A stretch of DNA of 64,000 nucleotides from Cryptomeria japonica (GCF_030272615.1 NC_081409.1:612185755-612249754); one strand, 5' to 3'. Counted from the first letter of the stretch, positions 23,191 through 36,200 are shown. Notes: generated by a model not told the origin, from the sequence alone. Program-made: numbers and translations.

Positions 23191-25179
23191 TATTTTGTGG
23201 TCTTTTCGCCTTGTAAGTTGATTTTTCTAAGTTGTATTTTGTACCAAAGGTTGTTTTCACATTCTTTTTATTTCCTGAGATGGCTTATTTGATCAGGAAT
23301 GGATATTTGAGTATTTTACGACTCCGGCAAGATGGATTTTCCATCCTATGGAGGAATGTATTACTTATGGTTGAGCAAGAGGTATCATGCCTTGCTCATG
23401 ATTATGGATTATTTATGAGGCTCTTAATTACATTATGTGATCGACATTATGAAATTTTGGTTTATTGAATCAAATTTGAATACTTATATGTGGATGTTAT
23501 TATGTGGATTTGAATGAGCCTCCTTGTCATTGTATTGTTGTTACCCTAAGGTTCTAGAACATGGTTAGGGGGAGTGGGATTTCATGTGATGGTCAGGGTC
23601 ATGAGAGATAGGTTTCCAAGAGGTTTCTTATAAGGATGCTTGGAGTCTGGACCACCAGGAACACATTGGAAGTATTTTTTTATAAATAAGTGATAGCTAT
23701 AATAATTAATTAGATGGGTTGGGTAATTAGGATTCATCTAAACAAGATTAAAAATTTGTTTTGGTTCCCCACCTCATAGCCCTTGAATGGATACTTGGAA
23801 TGAGCTTGGGAAGTTTGTGTGGATAGTAAACTGAACTCCCTCGATTCTCTCATAGGTTGAGATGGTTTTGCATGACTATCAAGGGTAATAGGTGGAGATC
23901 TCATAGTTCTTCCTTCTAAGTGAGGATAGTATGTGATGACACTCTTCCCTACATCTGTCCTTGTTCCTTATGCCATGTTTTATCGAATAGGTTATAGGAG
24001 TTTGATGCTTTTGATTTATCCTTGTGTTGTCTCTTGGATTATTGTTCATGTAGTTACTTTTTAGTTGTGACTATTGTTATATTCATATGCTTTGTTTGTT
24101 AGGTGTCAGTCGAGGTCTCGAGTGTGTGTGGGACCTCATGTCATTCTCCATAGCACAAGGGGTGGTTCCACATGGTTGGGTGGTTTGATTCCTTCTTCCA
24201 TTGGGACATTATTCATTGGATGTTCATGTGTGTGGATGTGGATATTATCTAACTTCAGTTGAGCTTGGATTCGTGGAGTAGATATTATGTACTCTTGTAT
24301 TGGTTGGAAGCCATTACTATAAAATGTATCATGAGATGGATATATTTGTAGATTGGAATTATGTAGCTTGATGTAAGGAGATATTGTACTCTTGTAAGTT
24401 ATGATATGTAATTGACAAAGTGGTATTTATGGTTAGTGGATATGGTTCTTGTTCAGGAAGATATTCTCCTATTGATTTTGGCTTATTGAATGTAAATTAT
24501 GTAATGAGATTTATGGTGGTTTGGTTGCTTCTATTTATGAGAATGGATTAGTTATGTTTAAATGATGAAATGAGATATGTTGATTGGTTTAGTAATAATA
24601 TATTTTTAATGTCATTGAAATGAGGATTATGTTCTAGTCTTGAGTGACACCTTACAATATGGAATGGATAATGATTATTCTTTAGAATTGGTATTTAGTT
24701 ATGCATTATGTATTGAAATTAAGGGGATCATGAACATTTGGATTTGGTAAACCTAAAATTAATCTAAGAAATAAATTGGTAATTAGGATTATGTCAACAT
24801 GTGTTCATGGTAGTGTAGTCTAAATGAAATATTTTTACGTTCCTGTAGAAGTGATGTTAGGAATGAATGCTAGAATGCTTAAATATTGGTAGAGCTATTA
24901 TGATATAATCTATGTTCATGTTCTTAGTGGTATGTTAAGTAATGGCATTAATATACCCTAGAGAATGATAAACCATCTGATGTTTCTTATTTCCTCTTGC
25001 GTACTTGTGCTATTGTGATCATGATTGTAAGTTGATTACGTGCATGTTTAGTTGATGATTAATTAGACGTACATGTTTAATGTGAGATATGTGTTGTAAT
25101 AATAGATGTTAAAAAAAATTATCTCTATTTGTTAGATAGTTAGATAATTTCTCTAGGGGTTTTTGGCGAGCATTGTAAA

Positions 25180-26395
25180 TATTATGCACATCTAAAGCCC
25201 AATGTAGAGGCATAAGAACAACATGAAATCATACCAAATTATTAGGAAAAGGTACAAGCCAATCAGCAGTCAATGATCTCCTCATTATCCTCCAATGTCT
25301 CTTGAAACTTCCATGATTGTTGAATACTTGAATGATGGATGAATTTGCAGATCTAAAAATTCACATATAGCAGTACTTTTGCTTCACAAGGATCTCCTCT
25401 TTAATTACTAGATAGATCCCCAAATTAGGGAAAGATTTGCCTTATATATGAAACACTAGGTTTGAATTTTGATTAAAAGTTTACTTAGAATTAACATAAT
25501 TTGACATGACATGGGATTTGAATTAGAAAATATTGCCAAATTATTCTCTCGAGCAGAAAAAAGTTTGGGACTAGGTGGTATAGATTTTCCTTGGTCCGGC
25601 CAACTTTTTTTTGAATTTTTAGGGGTGCAAGATAATAGGATTATAATGTCGATCCCAACTCGGAGGCTCAAACCAAGATGTGTAGATATGTGGGATGTTC
25701 TTTGAAGATTAAAATTAGGGTAAGATTAGAATTAAATTTGGATTAAACAATAAGAAGGGGCACACCTAGGATTAAGTGCCCAATTTTAAGTTGTGGATTG
25801 ACGAGAGAGGACTTAGGTTTAATTAAATTATTAATTAAATTCTTAAAGAAGTCCTATAATCCATAATGCAATGGGACACACTAAAGTGAGTGCTAACTAA
25901 GCCTGGAATTGGACAACCTAATTAAGGGTGTACAATTTACGATGCTACAAAGCCAATACATAGACCAACATAAATTTAGCTCTAGATCAAATCAGAACCT
26001 AGAAACTAAGGTATATGTATAATTTGCATCCACCAACATCATATTATAACTGCAAGGATTGATGAAGTAGTGTGTCATAATGCGGACCAATATTCTAAGT
26101 GTACTCTAACAAACTATTCAGTAGAATAGTCACACTTAGCAAATACCAACTATAAACCACTGAGATATTCTCCAAGTCTCCAAAGAAGCCATAATACATC
26201 TGGATATACTAATTGTATTGTCTACAATCAATTTCCACACATCCACATGAATATTGAACTAATCCTTTGTTACTGCACTAGCTAGACATGTATCTAGACT
26301 AAATATAGCAACATGTTTCACAACTGAACACACATCTAGACCAAATATATTAACAATTTCTATATAAATGACAACACAAACTCATATTGTCTATA
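25180..26395 (-). repeat. Probable decayed 3' LTR of copy D, plus unassigned sequence
   Basis: It lies directly downstream, on the minus strand, of copy D's polypurine tract, where the 3' LTR should be. The TGTTGG start is degraded to TATAGAC, and I cannot see the terminal hairpins found in the other LTRs. No gene is supported here. Confidence 0.35.
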
Positions 26396-26492
26396 ATCTC
26401 CCCCTTTGTCATTGATAGAAACATTTGTGCCAACATAAAATATATCACTTATCTTATCTCTCCATAATGGATTATCTCCCCCTTTGACATCA
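26396..26492 (-). other. Paired polypurine tracts of copy D
   Basis: Two minus-strand copies of (T/G)(A/G)TGxCAAAGGGGGAGA lie about 75 bp apart (26396-26411 and 26474-26490). The one nearer the LTR is the normal primer for plus-strand DNA. The same duplication is seen in copies B, C and F. Confidence 0.65.
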
Positions 26493-26649
26493 AGGATGAA
26501 GGGTGTCTCCTCAACACAACACAAACTCAATCTAAAAATTCAACATTTTTCCTCCTATCGATAACAACTCAAAAATTAAATGCAACTGAAAGTTGAAATT
26601 ATACTCCAATCACTGTCTACTTATTTGCATATATACCATAGTAAAATTG

Positions 26650-29600
26650 TCTTACCTATAGCATCTTAAGCACTAAGCTACATCCAAGTAGTCTTCCATT
26701 GTTCTCCCACAGAGGCTAAGAATATACATTGACACTCAATATTCAACAAAAGATCCTCTACTCCTTTGCAGCTAATCAAAACCTTTATTAACCTATCTAT
26801 TTTTTTAGCATCTTCAAACAACTTCACCATGATGGTGAGATTTAGATCAGTCATATCTCTTAGAATACCAAATTGTTTCATGATCATTCAGCTTTAAATA
26901 TGAATTCTCCAACTAAGCTTTGTCATTGCTATCTGCATCCTTCTTCAAATCTACTGACCTAAAAAATGTATAATCTATGCTTCCAAAATATCTATTTGAC
27001 TTTTAATGTCCTTAGTGGATACCAACCACTGATTTTAAAACTAGTAAACAATCATTACATCATTCATAGTATTTTCAAACACCCTTATTTTATCCTTCAG
27101 CTGAATGTGTGCATATACACACTTATCCACTAACTCCTTTACCCTCTCCTCTACTCTCTTGTCTACATCTTTCAAAATTGTTTCTTCTAATCTAGAAGTA
27201 TGATCTTTTAAACCATTAATCAAAACTTGTAGCTTCTCCACATCACTTAGAGACTCATCTAGCACAACCTCTAAAATTTTCTCATGGATAAACTTCATTG
27301 AATCATTAATCAAACTTGTGCACTCCACTTCTAACATAATAAACTTCTTCCATATTGTGTGATGGAGAATGTAACTCAAATGTAACATATGTAGGTGTGA
27401 CAATCGGTTAAGGGCTATGTGACCTTGGAACATAGGTGCTTGAAGTACCTCAGTAGTAATCATTGGTTCAAACTTCATCTGCAACTAAAATAATTTTGAT
27501 ACAGAATCTCCATAGGGTTGACAATATTCTCCACCAGACATACTTATTTCTTCATTTGTTCCCTTCTCTTTCTCTTTCTCCTTCTCCTTCTCCTTCTCCT
27601 TCTCCTTCTCCTTCTCTTTTGTCTTCTCCTTCTCCTCTATCTACTCATTCTCTTTTATCTTCTTTGAAAATACTTTTGAAAAATTATCTACATTCTTATA
27701 TATATCCATCTAGTCATTTGGACCAGTTCTCAAACCTACATATTCACTTATCTACTCCTCTATTTTCTTTTCTACATATATACTCCATTTTTTCTTGCAC
27801 CATGAGAAATCCCTTTTGAACTAGTTCCTATGTTTTTCTTCATTGAAGGAGAAAGTCCTCTTCAACACTTCTATAGCCTCAACTATTTCATGTTCAGTCT
27901 GCTTGACCATCTTCTGATAGTTATCTATATTTTCTCCCATTATGAAATTTACTCTTTCTTTTGTTCTAAATTTTGTATTTAGAGATTTCACAATCATGGT
28001 TCTATCCACCTTAGATAAAAGGCCTCTCACCGTATCTAATTCTTGTGTCCTCATATTGGACTCTTTGATTACTACATCCTTCCTTCTTGTTGGCATAGCT
28101 TCTAATAACTCCTTAAGAAACTTATCACCAATATCACTAACAGTCTTATCGAAAGTGATCAAATATTTGATAAAATATTTTTCTATCTTCTCCCTATCAA
28201 TCAAAGGGGCATCATTGTATAACCCTATAACCACATCCAAAGAATCATCTATAGAAATAGAATTTTCTAGGCTACCAATGTCAAGTGGTTGATAATTATC
28301 ATCAACCAAAGGATATCTTATCTTCTTCTTCTTTCCCTTTGTCTCCATTGGTTCTTTCTTCTTCACTTCCTCTTATTGGTTGGGGTCTCTACTAGAGAGA
28401 CTGAATTTCTCTCCTTTGACTAAGAGGCATAGTGTCCCTCTCATCATCTTCAATTTTGATTTTTTTCCTTATGGTCCTCTTCTTAATTATAAACTTTTTC
28501 CTTTCTACTTCTTCATTTGTGTTTTTTCTCTCAATTTCCTTAACAATAGGCTCTATACCTTTCTTTCCTTTTGTCACCCATTGTTTAGGTCTCTATCATT
28601 TATTTTCACTTGTCATAGTTCTAGTTGGAGTTCTAGAGAAACCAATCTTTATTGAAGGAGAGGCAAAAACTAACCTAGTCCTCCTTAGTGCATGTTTTAC
28701 AAATGCTTTGTCAATTGTAGGAAAATTTATCTTTTAGTAAAGTTTCTCCATTCTCTTTGCATGTCCTTTCTCAACTTTCTCCTTGGTTTTTTTATTCAAG
28801 ATCTTTATAGTAGTTCCAAACCTCTCTTCTTTTGGATCAACTAGAAACTTCAATAAAGTATCAATGTTATTTTCAACCTCTTTTGGAGATACCTTATAAG
28901 GTAACATAGGAAACCATATAATCCTTGGTTCAATAGCCTCTATATAACAACAATCCCTACTCACCTAAAAAGTGTCTCCATTCTTGTATTTTTGAATCAA
29001 TTCATTAGACATCCTCTCTCTAGCTTGCATCTTGTTTTAAAAAAATCTTAACCAACCCCAATATTGCTTGTTGTATTCTTTTGAATTGTTGTTAAATCTT
29101 ATAATATGATGTTTTATGCGTACTTCAATAGGAGAAAACTTGCTCCACACCTTATTCCATATGCCTGGAAGCTCATTTCTAAACATGAAAGTGAAACATA
29201 TGATCAGAGACCTAGACTTGAATAGATACTTTGCACTATTGGTCTTCTCGAGGTTGTCTAGAAATTGTAGTCTCAAAAGTTTACATAGATCAAAATTCTC
29301 ACTATGAGCTACCATTTGATATGTTACATAGATTGTAGTAGCGGTAGCAGAACCCTCCCAATTTTGAAAGTATATCTTATACATCACTATCTTGGTAGCA
29401 TACTTGACACACTAGTCAACTATTTCTTCCACATTCATAGATCTCTTATTAGATATTGAACCAATCAATTGTGCTACCTTTTCATTCTTCACCATCTTCA
29501 TCATCAAGATAGTTCCAAAGGAGCACAATCCAGTCATTGCCCTAATGATGATGTCCTTTGTAATTCTATCAAGCTAGTCAAGAAACATCACATCACCATG

Positions 29601-29936
29601 AATCTAACTTAGGATAATCAAAATCCATGCATGTTCTTAGCTAAAGTCAGGGAATTCTTTCCAAATGTTCAAACCTAACTCTGAAATATACTTGTGTTGG
29701 GACTTGAATGTCATTAATTAATTCTTGACTAATTGATTCCACAAATAATTAAAATTTACATGACTTACATGTGTCAAGGATACATGGATATAATCCCTAA
29801 CATATCGAGTGTAAACTATGTCTATCAGGAACATCAAAAAAGTTCCTTCATTATGTCCTACCATAGCCACATATGGATAAGGCTTGAATATTAGTTATGG
29901 CTTCAAAGATAGATCGAAAATAATTGGTGTATCCAT
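26650..29936 (-). pseudogene. Long ORF of copy D, family of unknown function, heavily broken
   Basis: Begins at an ATG (29936) with MDTPIIFDLSLKP. It then has YVRDYIHVSLTHV (compare YVEDVRAYIHCHIEDL in copy A), DRITKDIIMRAMTGL, ISNKRSMNVEEIVD (compare TSNKRSMKVSTIID) and FDLCKLLRLQFLDNL. A Lys/Glu/Arg linker follows (28730-28390). A cleaner 181-codon segment at 28366-27821 corresponds to the YLDIYKK region of the other copies, and an (EK)n linker and coiled-coil pieces complete it. Many stops and frameshifts interrupt it, so it is the oldest of the four copies. Its value is as an outgroup: motifs kept in both D and A must be ancestral. Confidence 0.65.
27560..27625 (-). repeat. (GAGAAG)n tract encoding a Glu-Lys repeat
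   Basis: A hexamer/trimer repeat, CTTCTC on the plus strand. On the minus strand it reads EKEKEKEK within the linker of copy D's long ORF. Confidence 0.9.
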
Positions 29937-30126
29937 TTTGCACCACACAAATAGAAACTAATAATATAGGATTTGTAAAGATAACCTCAAATCATACTAT
30001 CACACGAAAAAATATATTTTGCACAAAATAGCTCTCAAAATCACAAGTGATCAAAATGAATTCAAAAAGCCAATTTATTTGTTTCATCCACCTACCTAGG
30101 GTTTTTCTCAAATAAGTGCATTCTAC

Positions 30127-30131
30127 CATTA
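30127..30131 (+). other. Target duplication CATTA, left of copy B
   Basis: Identical to 40450-40454, immediately outside the two LTR ends. Five base pairs is the usual copia length. Confidence 0.9.
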
Positions 30132-31115
30132 TGTTGGCATTATTCACTCAGATGAGAATGGTTGATGTTGGCATTGATAGAAACCAACTGGTAACATGGT
30201 TCATAGGCTATACCGGCAATAGATTTCACCTACCGGCACCGACAGTTACAACAAGGGCTATTCACACTAGCATCTAGTTACACTGGCAGCAGATCCTACC
30301 AGCACTCCAAGCTGACTTGGAAATAATATTGTTTATGTGAAATGTATTGTAATGTAATATTATTTGTATGGCCTACATGATGTATTGTAAAGACTCATAT
30401 ATGTATGAGATCTTGTAGGTCATTTTGTAAGCAAGATAGATGATAGGATATAAAATGTAAGGAAGTGGTAATATGTGATAGGTTATGATAGCGAATAATT
30501 GTTCATGCACTTTGATGTATTTATCTTATGAGAGAATAAGGGCATAGCAGAGCGAAGAAAGGTTTATGGAAAAGGTATCAGATAGAGCTTAAAACGGTAC
30601 TGAATCCAGCATTGTAGATGTTATTTTGAGTAGTACATTGTTATTGGATTTAACCATCCAATTCTAGTCAATGGGACTCTTTTTTGTTGTTGAGCAGTGA
30701 GCTCTAGGTAGTTAGCCTTCCTACATGTGCAGGCCCCTATTGTACTAAGTAATATTTATTCATATTGGCCATGAGTAAATATTGTGGGTCACAAATCCCA
30801 TCGAGGTTTTTCCCCTAACGGGTTTCCTCACCAAAAATATTTGTGTTATGATATGCATTGATGCTTATTCTTTTGTTTCTCTTTACTGCATTATTATTTT
30901 CTTATAGAGAGGGTAGGCAGGGCCTATACTAAATAGACAGGGATCACCCTGTGTGTTTCTAACTGAACAAAAGGAGAACTAAACAGGCGGCTATTAGAGA
31001 GTGGTTTATTAATTTGGGTTATAAATTTGCAAAAAAGTTTAAATCTTTCATCTGCTGGTTAGACACTGATTCACCCCCCCCCCCAGTGTCTTTGGGACTA
31101 GCCAAGTATCTAACA
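30132..31115 (+). repeat. 5' LTR of copy B (984 bp)
   Basis: TGTTGG start, TCTAACA end, followed by the PBS. It carries the GAGCAGTGAGCTCTAGG motif (30692-30708), the GAGG/CCTC hairpin (30803-30829), a C11-12 run and the terminal GACACT/AGTGTC hairpin (31062-31090). About 90 bp around 30905-31005 are absent from the 3' LTR. That difference must have arisen after insertion, or through a mixed template. Confidence 0.92.
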
Positions 31116-31117
31116 AT

Positions 31118-31130
31118 TGGTATCAGAGCC
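31118..31130 (+). other. Primer binding site for initiator Met-tRNA
   Basis: TGGTATCAGAGCC, two bases after the LTR end, is the classic plant copia PBS complementary to the 3' end of tRNA-iMet. Confidence 0.93.
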
Positions 31131-31186
31131 TAGTCCTCTATTTGGAGAAGCCTAACAGCTTGAGGAAGATTCTGAAACTGGTATTG

Positions 31187-32302
31187 ATGGAAAGTTTGAG
31201 ACAACAATTGGAAGGAGTTCTTGAAGATTTTGATGCAGAAAAATTGAAGAATATCAAACTGGAAGATGAACTCAGAACTGCTCAGGAATTCATCAAAGCA
31301 CTTCAAGAAAATATGGTGATAGAAAACAATAAGAGAAAAGAATTACATGTGCAATTGCAAAACCAAGATGATGAAGAAAAAGAAACTCTTAGAGATATTG
31401 CAGAGAAACTAAGACAAGAGAATAGTAACATGAAGAATGAGATGCAAGATTCAACCATGAGACTATGCAAGGATATTGAAGATACAAAGAGGAATGAAGA
31501 AGATTTGGCTAGAAGACTTAATGAAAGATCAAATGAATCTACAATGCTCATTTATAAAAATGATATGCTCAAAACAGATTTGATTCACATGCAATATGAC
31601 AAAGAAGAACTTATGAGACAAGTTATCACTTTGGAAGGTGAGTTGGTCACTGCAAATGAATACAAAGTCAAATTCAAGAAGAGTTCAGATAAGCTTGATG
31701 ATATGCTGAAAAGTTAGAAAACTGATAGAGAAATAGTTGGACTTGGATTTGAACATGGAGAAAGTTTTGGGATTGCAAACAATCATGATCACAGCAAACC
31801 AGTAAGACAACCTAATGCTTACAAATTCAATGGGAAATGTTTTAATTGCAACAAATTTGGTCATGGAGAAAATCAGTGCAGATTTAGGAATAATCATAAC
31901 ACAAACTCATCTACTAGTCAATGTTCCAAATGCAATAAAAATGGTCATAACTCAGACAATTGTAGAATGAATGTGAAATTCTATGTTTGTGGTATATTTG
32001 GACATCTATCTAACCAATACAGAACTCAAACTGGTCAAGGTTATGGAAAAGCTATTCAAAGAAACAATTAAACTTGTTATGCATGCAACAAGATTGGGCT
32101 TATTGCAAAATTTTATAGAAGTAAGACTGTACCGACAGACAATAAAGGATCTAATGACAAAGGCAAAGAAAAGGTAAATGAAATCAAGCAAGAATTCACT
32201 AAACAATGGATCAGGAAGAGAGATCACAGAAATGATGAATCTGTCTCTGCACTAGTAGAACAGGGCAATCCTGCACTAGTAGAAGATTCTTCATCTAACT
32301 AA
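31187..32302 (+). pseudogene. gag: Gag of copy B: coiled coil plus four CCHC knuckles
   Basis: The best start is the ATG at 31187 (MESLRQQLEG); the frame is also open upstream to about 31142. Residues 1-175 form a long coiled coil. After a TAG at 31717, knuckle 1 (CFNCNKFGHGENQC) and knuckle 2 (CSKCNKNGHNSDNC) are intact. Knuckle 3 (FYVCGIFGHLSNQY) has lost two Cys, and knuckle 4 (CYACNKIGLIAKFY) has lost His and Cys. Further stops are TAA at 32069 and TAA at 32300. All stops read as Gln by comparison with copy A. No UBN2-type capsid region precedes the coiled coil. Gag would bind genomic RNA and form particles; coiled-coil Gag is typical of Sireviruses. Confidence 0.82.
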
Positions 32303-32449
32303 GGAGCAATCCTTAGGGGTAAGGCAACTAATTCAACATCATGCATTTACCTTCATTTGGTGGTAAGAAATTAAATTTCTTCTTTACCGGCATGTTAGTC
32401 TGCTCTTTTAAATTTTCCGCATCCAAAGAAAGTTTTTGTTTTGTGGTCT

Positions 32450-32760
32450 TTCTTGAACTTGAACCTTGAACCTTTCAAAAAAGTGGTTCAAAGTTCAAAG
32501 TTCAAAGTCAATTTATAAAGTAATGGCTGTGTTCAATAGGGCATCAATAGACTTTGTGATAATTGTCATTGAACTTGAACCTTTGAACCTTTTTAAAGTG
32601 GTTCAAGGTTCAAGGTTCAAACATGTTGTATTAAGTCTTTTGTGAGTCGCGTTCATAAAGTGTGAGTCCTTGTTTGGCCGAATGTTTTGTTCTCTAGTGT
32701 AGTCTTGAACTTGAACCTCCAAACTACTTTTTAGTGGTTCAGGGTTCAAGGTTCGAGGAT
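32450..32760. repeat. Three inverted-repeat hairpins in series
   Basis: Each has a left arm TTGAACTTGAACC... and a right arm GGTTCAA(A/G)GTTCAA..., with a loop of about 10 nt. They start near 32452, 32571 and 32704. The first two have nearly perfect 20-bp arms; the third is weaker. No coding frame crosses them. Confidence 0.85.
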
Positions 32761-33261
32761 AGATAATTTTGAAGACAAAGTAATGGAGTATCGGCATATA
32801 AAGGAATATTCTGGATTTGAATGATGAACCTCAAAGGTAATGAATGATAATGACATCCGTACTAGAGATAATCATGTTGAGAAAAGATATGAAAGGAGAA
32901 GGCATGCGGGAATGAATAAGGTGTCAGGATCAAATGCTTTCAGCACAATTGGCATGGATAATCTTACAGGTGGGAGTCATAAAGAGTCGTGCAGCTGACA
33001 TTTTAGGTTATGTTATAAGTCTGTTTCTTTGAAAGTAAGTTATTGGCCTCTGTTGTTTGTTCAAATCAGTCAGTAGGGAAGTAGCAGTGGCGGTAGTTTC
33101 TTTTCTCAGCTTTGTGTGAATTTTTGGTTCTACATGAAAGGTGAGCTCAAAGTTCTTCTTTCTTCCCTATTAAATTGCATAAATTGAAAAGTGTTGTTCA
33201 GTATTTCAGTTAGTTCAATCCATTCTTCTTGTTGTACACTTTTCCTAGTTATTGAGTAAAG

Positions 33262-36200
33262 ATGAGACCAAAACCACCTCAGCCGGACCCAAAATCTGGT
33301 TTAGTCAGTTCCCTGCTAGACATAGGAGACACCATCTTGCCGTCAGTGAATTTAGAGGAATTTCATGAAAGAACACGTGATTCCGCCAATACCCCTTTAA
33401 TGTAGAAGATTCTAGATAGTGGGTTAATTGAAGCTGCAACATTTCCTCCTATTGTATCTTGTCCAAAGTTAGTTTTAGAATGTATGAGCAGATATGGCCC
33501 TGTCGAGAGGTGTATTAGGGATGTAAAGGGGAAAAGTTTGCTGGTAATTAGTTGGCAGACCATTGCCACAGTAATGAGCATTCCTGAGAAAGAACAATAT
33601 GAGGACTGGACAGTTTGCAAGTCACAAGGGCTTTTCTCAGAAAAAAAAGGCCTATTACCGAAGTGTTATTGCTAGGAATTGGCTGTTGAAATTCCAAAAA
33701 GGAGGTTCTAGGTTGCCCAACCCATTAACCCGTGATCACATGATTCAAGAAGTAAGGGATGTAATCATTCTCTTACATAGGGTGCGGGGAAATCAAATTG
33801 CCTATTACGGGGAAGATTGGATGTATTTCTTTGTTCAGGTTATCTTTGGTGAGAAAAGATATATAGACTGGGCCAAGTTAATTGCAGAGAGAATGCATGA
33901 GGGCTTAAGCTGCTTTGAAAACAAGAATCTTTATATGTCTTCCTATCTTATATATTTCTTAGCTTGTATAGGCCAATGGACAGGTTTATTCCATGAAGTT
34001 TGGCAGAATAATATGAGAATCTATGAGTATCATCCACATTTACAGCAACACAGGGTAGCAGAAAATTATTATAAAGTTCAAAATATTTTCCTGGGCAGGA
34101 TAGTATTTGAATTGAGGGGAGATATGCATAAAATATTGACCGAGGAAGCTATGCAGTTTATAAGTACCTACGACTGTGTCTATATTTAGTTTTCTAGATT
34201 CACTTATCTGAGGGTTGGTGGCTTTGAAGGAGAACCCTATAAATTGCCGAGGTATGTCTTTGATAGACAGGTGCTAATGGAAGTAAGTAGACAGCTTGCC
34301 CATATAGAAAAGAAATACAAAGAAAAGCATCAAACAGGGGTATCTTTCCCTATTGAATTAACACATTACACTTGCAATAGTGTTTCAGATGCCTTGAACC
34401 TAGAACTAGAGTTCAAACAGTTCAAATTCAAACTGTATGTTCCTCGCACTAACTTTGATATTAAAGGCTTTGCAACGGCTCATCTTACAATTAGGGAACA
34501 TTTTCAGCATATGCCGAGTCTAGAAGATTTTTGGGTAAACTATGAGGATGAGTATGAGGTCCAGAGAAGAGCCCACCTAAGATTCACTGTGCAACAAGTA
34601 AGAGAGTATGGCTTGTAAATGAACACTGCTCATATTGTGGATAATGGAAAAGATTTAATTGATTCACAGTTTGTTGAAGATAAGCAGCCAGAGGTAATCT
34701 CAAAGATAGATTGGGAGAAAAATGAGGAGGAAGATATTCAGACTAGAACCCTCATGGTCATACGAAGAATGGAGAAATGGCTTAAGAAACACCGATTGAG
34801 GCAAAGTCAGTAGAAGGGTTCAACTTCATCCTCTAAGAGCCTAGTTTCTAATACATTTATTCAATCTGTGATGTAGGTCATTCTCACAAAAGGGATAAAG
34901 GTGAGCAGAAGAGCAGGGCATTACAAAGCAAAGGGCAATTGACTTCTTTTAGAGTTACCCACTCTAAAACCAGGAGTAAAAGAAAATCCTCTCCTCCAGA
35001 CACAGTAGTGGTTGATCTTGAAATGGATGCCATTCAAGATAATCCAGGTTCAGAGCAACAAAATCTAGATGATGAGGAAACCAGCCAGCAAGAATAGGAA
35101 ACCTTTCAAGTAGACTCTACCATGGCAATAAGAAATGAAAAAGATGCAGGAACTGATTTTGGAAAGACTCTGGTTTCCATAGGCCCAGTCTGGTTGGATA
35201 ATATGCTTGGCAGCAAGAAGAGAAACATAGTCCCCGCCTCCATTCCGATAGAAGATATGGTGAGTAAGTGTCTGGGAAAGATTCCCAAAGCCAAGAAATC
35301 AAAGACTGTCAAAAATTGATTTTGACGTTGATAGTGGAAATTGGGTGGTAGAGATTGCACATCCATTGATAGATGCTAAGATAGAAAATCCTACAGTTTA
35401 GTATTTTATTGTTGAAAAAGTGAACATAGGGACTGCTACTCGTGCCATAGACGTCCTTCATCTCGAAGCTTCAACTAAGAAGATTATCACAAGAAATTGG
35501 TAAGATGAAAGGGACAAACATCGAATGAAGGAGATGTTGCGCAAAATGACAGAGTACATTGAGGCAATAAATAGTTTGAATCCTCAACCCTTGTCACAAT
35601 TGCCTACATCATTTGATCCAAAGTCCTCGGCCAATCAAAAAACCTTGGAACAAATACAGAAATGTAACTAATAACAAAGACCGTAATGGAGCTAATTGCC
35701 TACATCATTTGATCCAAAGTCCCTGGCCAATCAGAAAACCTTGGAACAAATACAGAAATGTAGACTGATAATAGAGACAGTAATGGAGCGGTTGGAGCAG
35801 ATGCGGAAATCTGGAGCTGAGTATTTTGGGAACCTGAGTAAAGTCCATAATGGGGCAATACAAGTAATGAAAGAATTGGAGATTGAAATAAGTAATTGGA
35901 AAAATGAAGAGGTGGAATGGGCAACAAGGGCTACACAGATGCGAGAAGTACAAACTTACGGAGTTATGAAATTCCTAGTTGAGAAACCAGTGCCAGGACT
36001 GGATGATAGCATCTTGTATGTCTACCAAAAAAACATTGAATGGAGGAATTCTCTGATAGAACAGGCATATGAAGAATTCACAAAATTGGCAGACCAACTT
36101 GCAGAGTTAACCACTTCCATGTGAAATGAGCTCTTATGCATTGGAATTAAGTGCCTAAAAAGTGACGGGACACTAGAAACTGTCAAAGTAATAGCAGAAT

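Larger units (their letters stand above)
19405..25180 (+). repeat. Gypsy-type LTR, copy 2, interrupted by a solo LTR
   Basis: Partial homology to copy 1 (11810-16770) in the same order and orientation, with the solo LTR 19812-21158 inserted. Removing that insertion joins '...ggtactaga' to 'catcgactacacc', matching the sequence around 12210-12250 in copy 1. It carries a TTTA-rich block and a 21-bp minisatellite. Boundaries are approximate. No gypsy coding sequence is attached. Confidence 0.5.

Noticed and set aside
22993-23292. Hydrophobic 99-codon ORF
   Set aside because: Its periodicity comes from the 21-bp minisatellite; no homologue or other coding sign.
25511-25705. 64-codon plus-strand ORF
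   Set aside because: No recognisable content, overlaps an opposite-strand frame of similar length, and lies in decayed repeat sequence.
27463-27819. Ser/Pro/Leu-rich plus-strand ORF
   Set aside because: Antisense of the (EK)n tract in copy D's long ORF.
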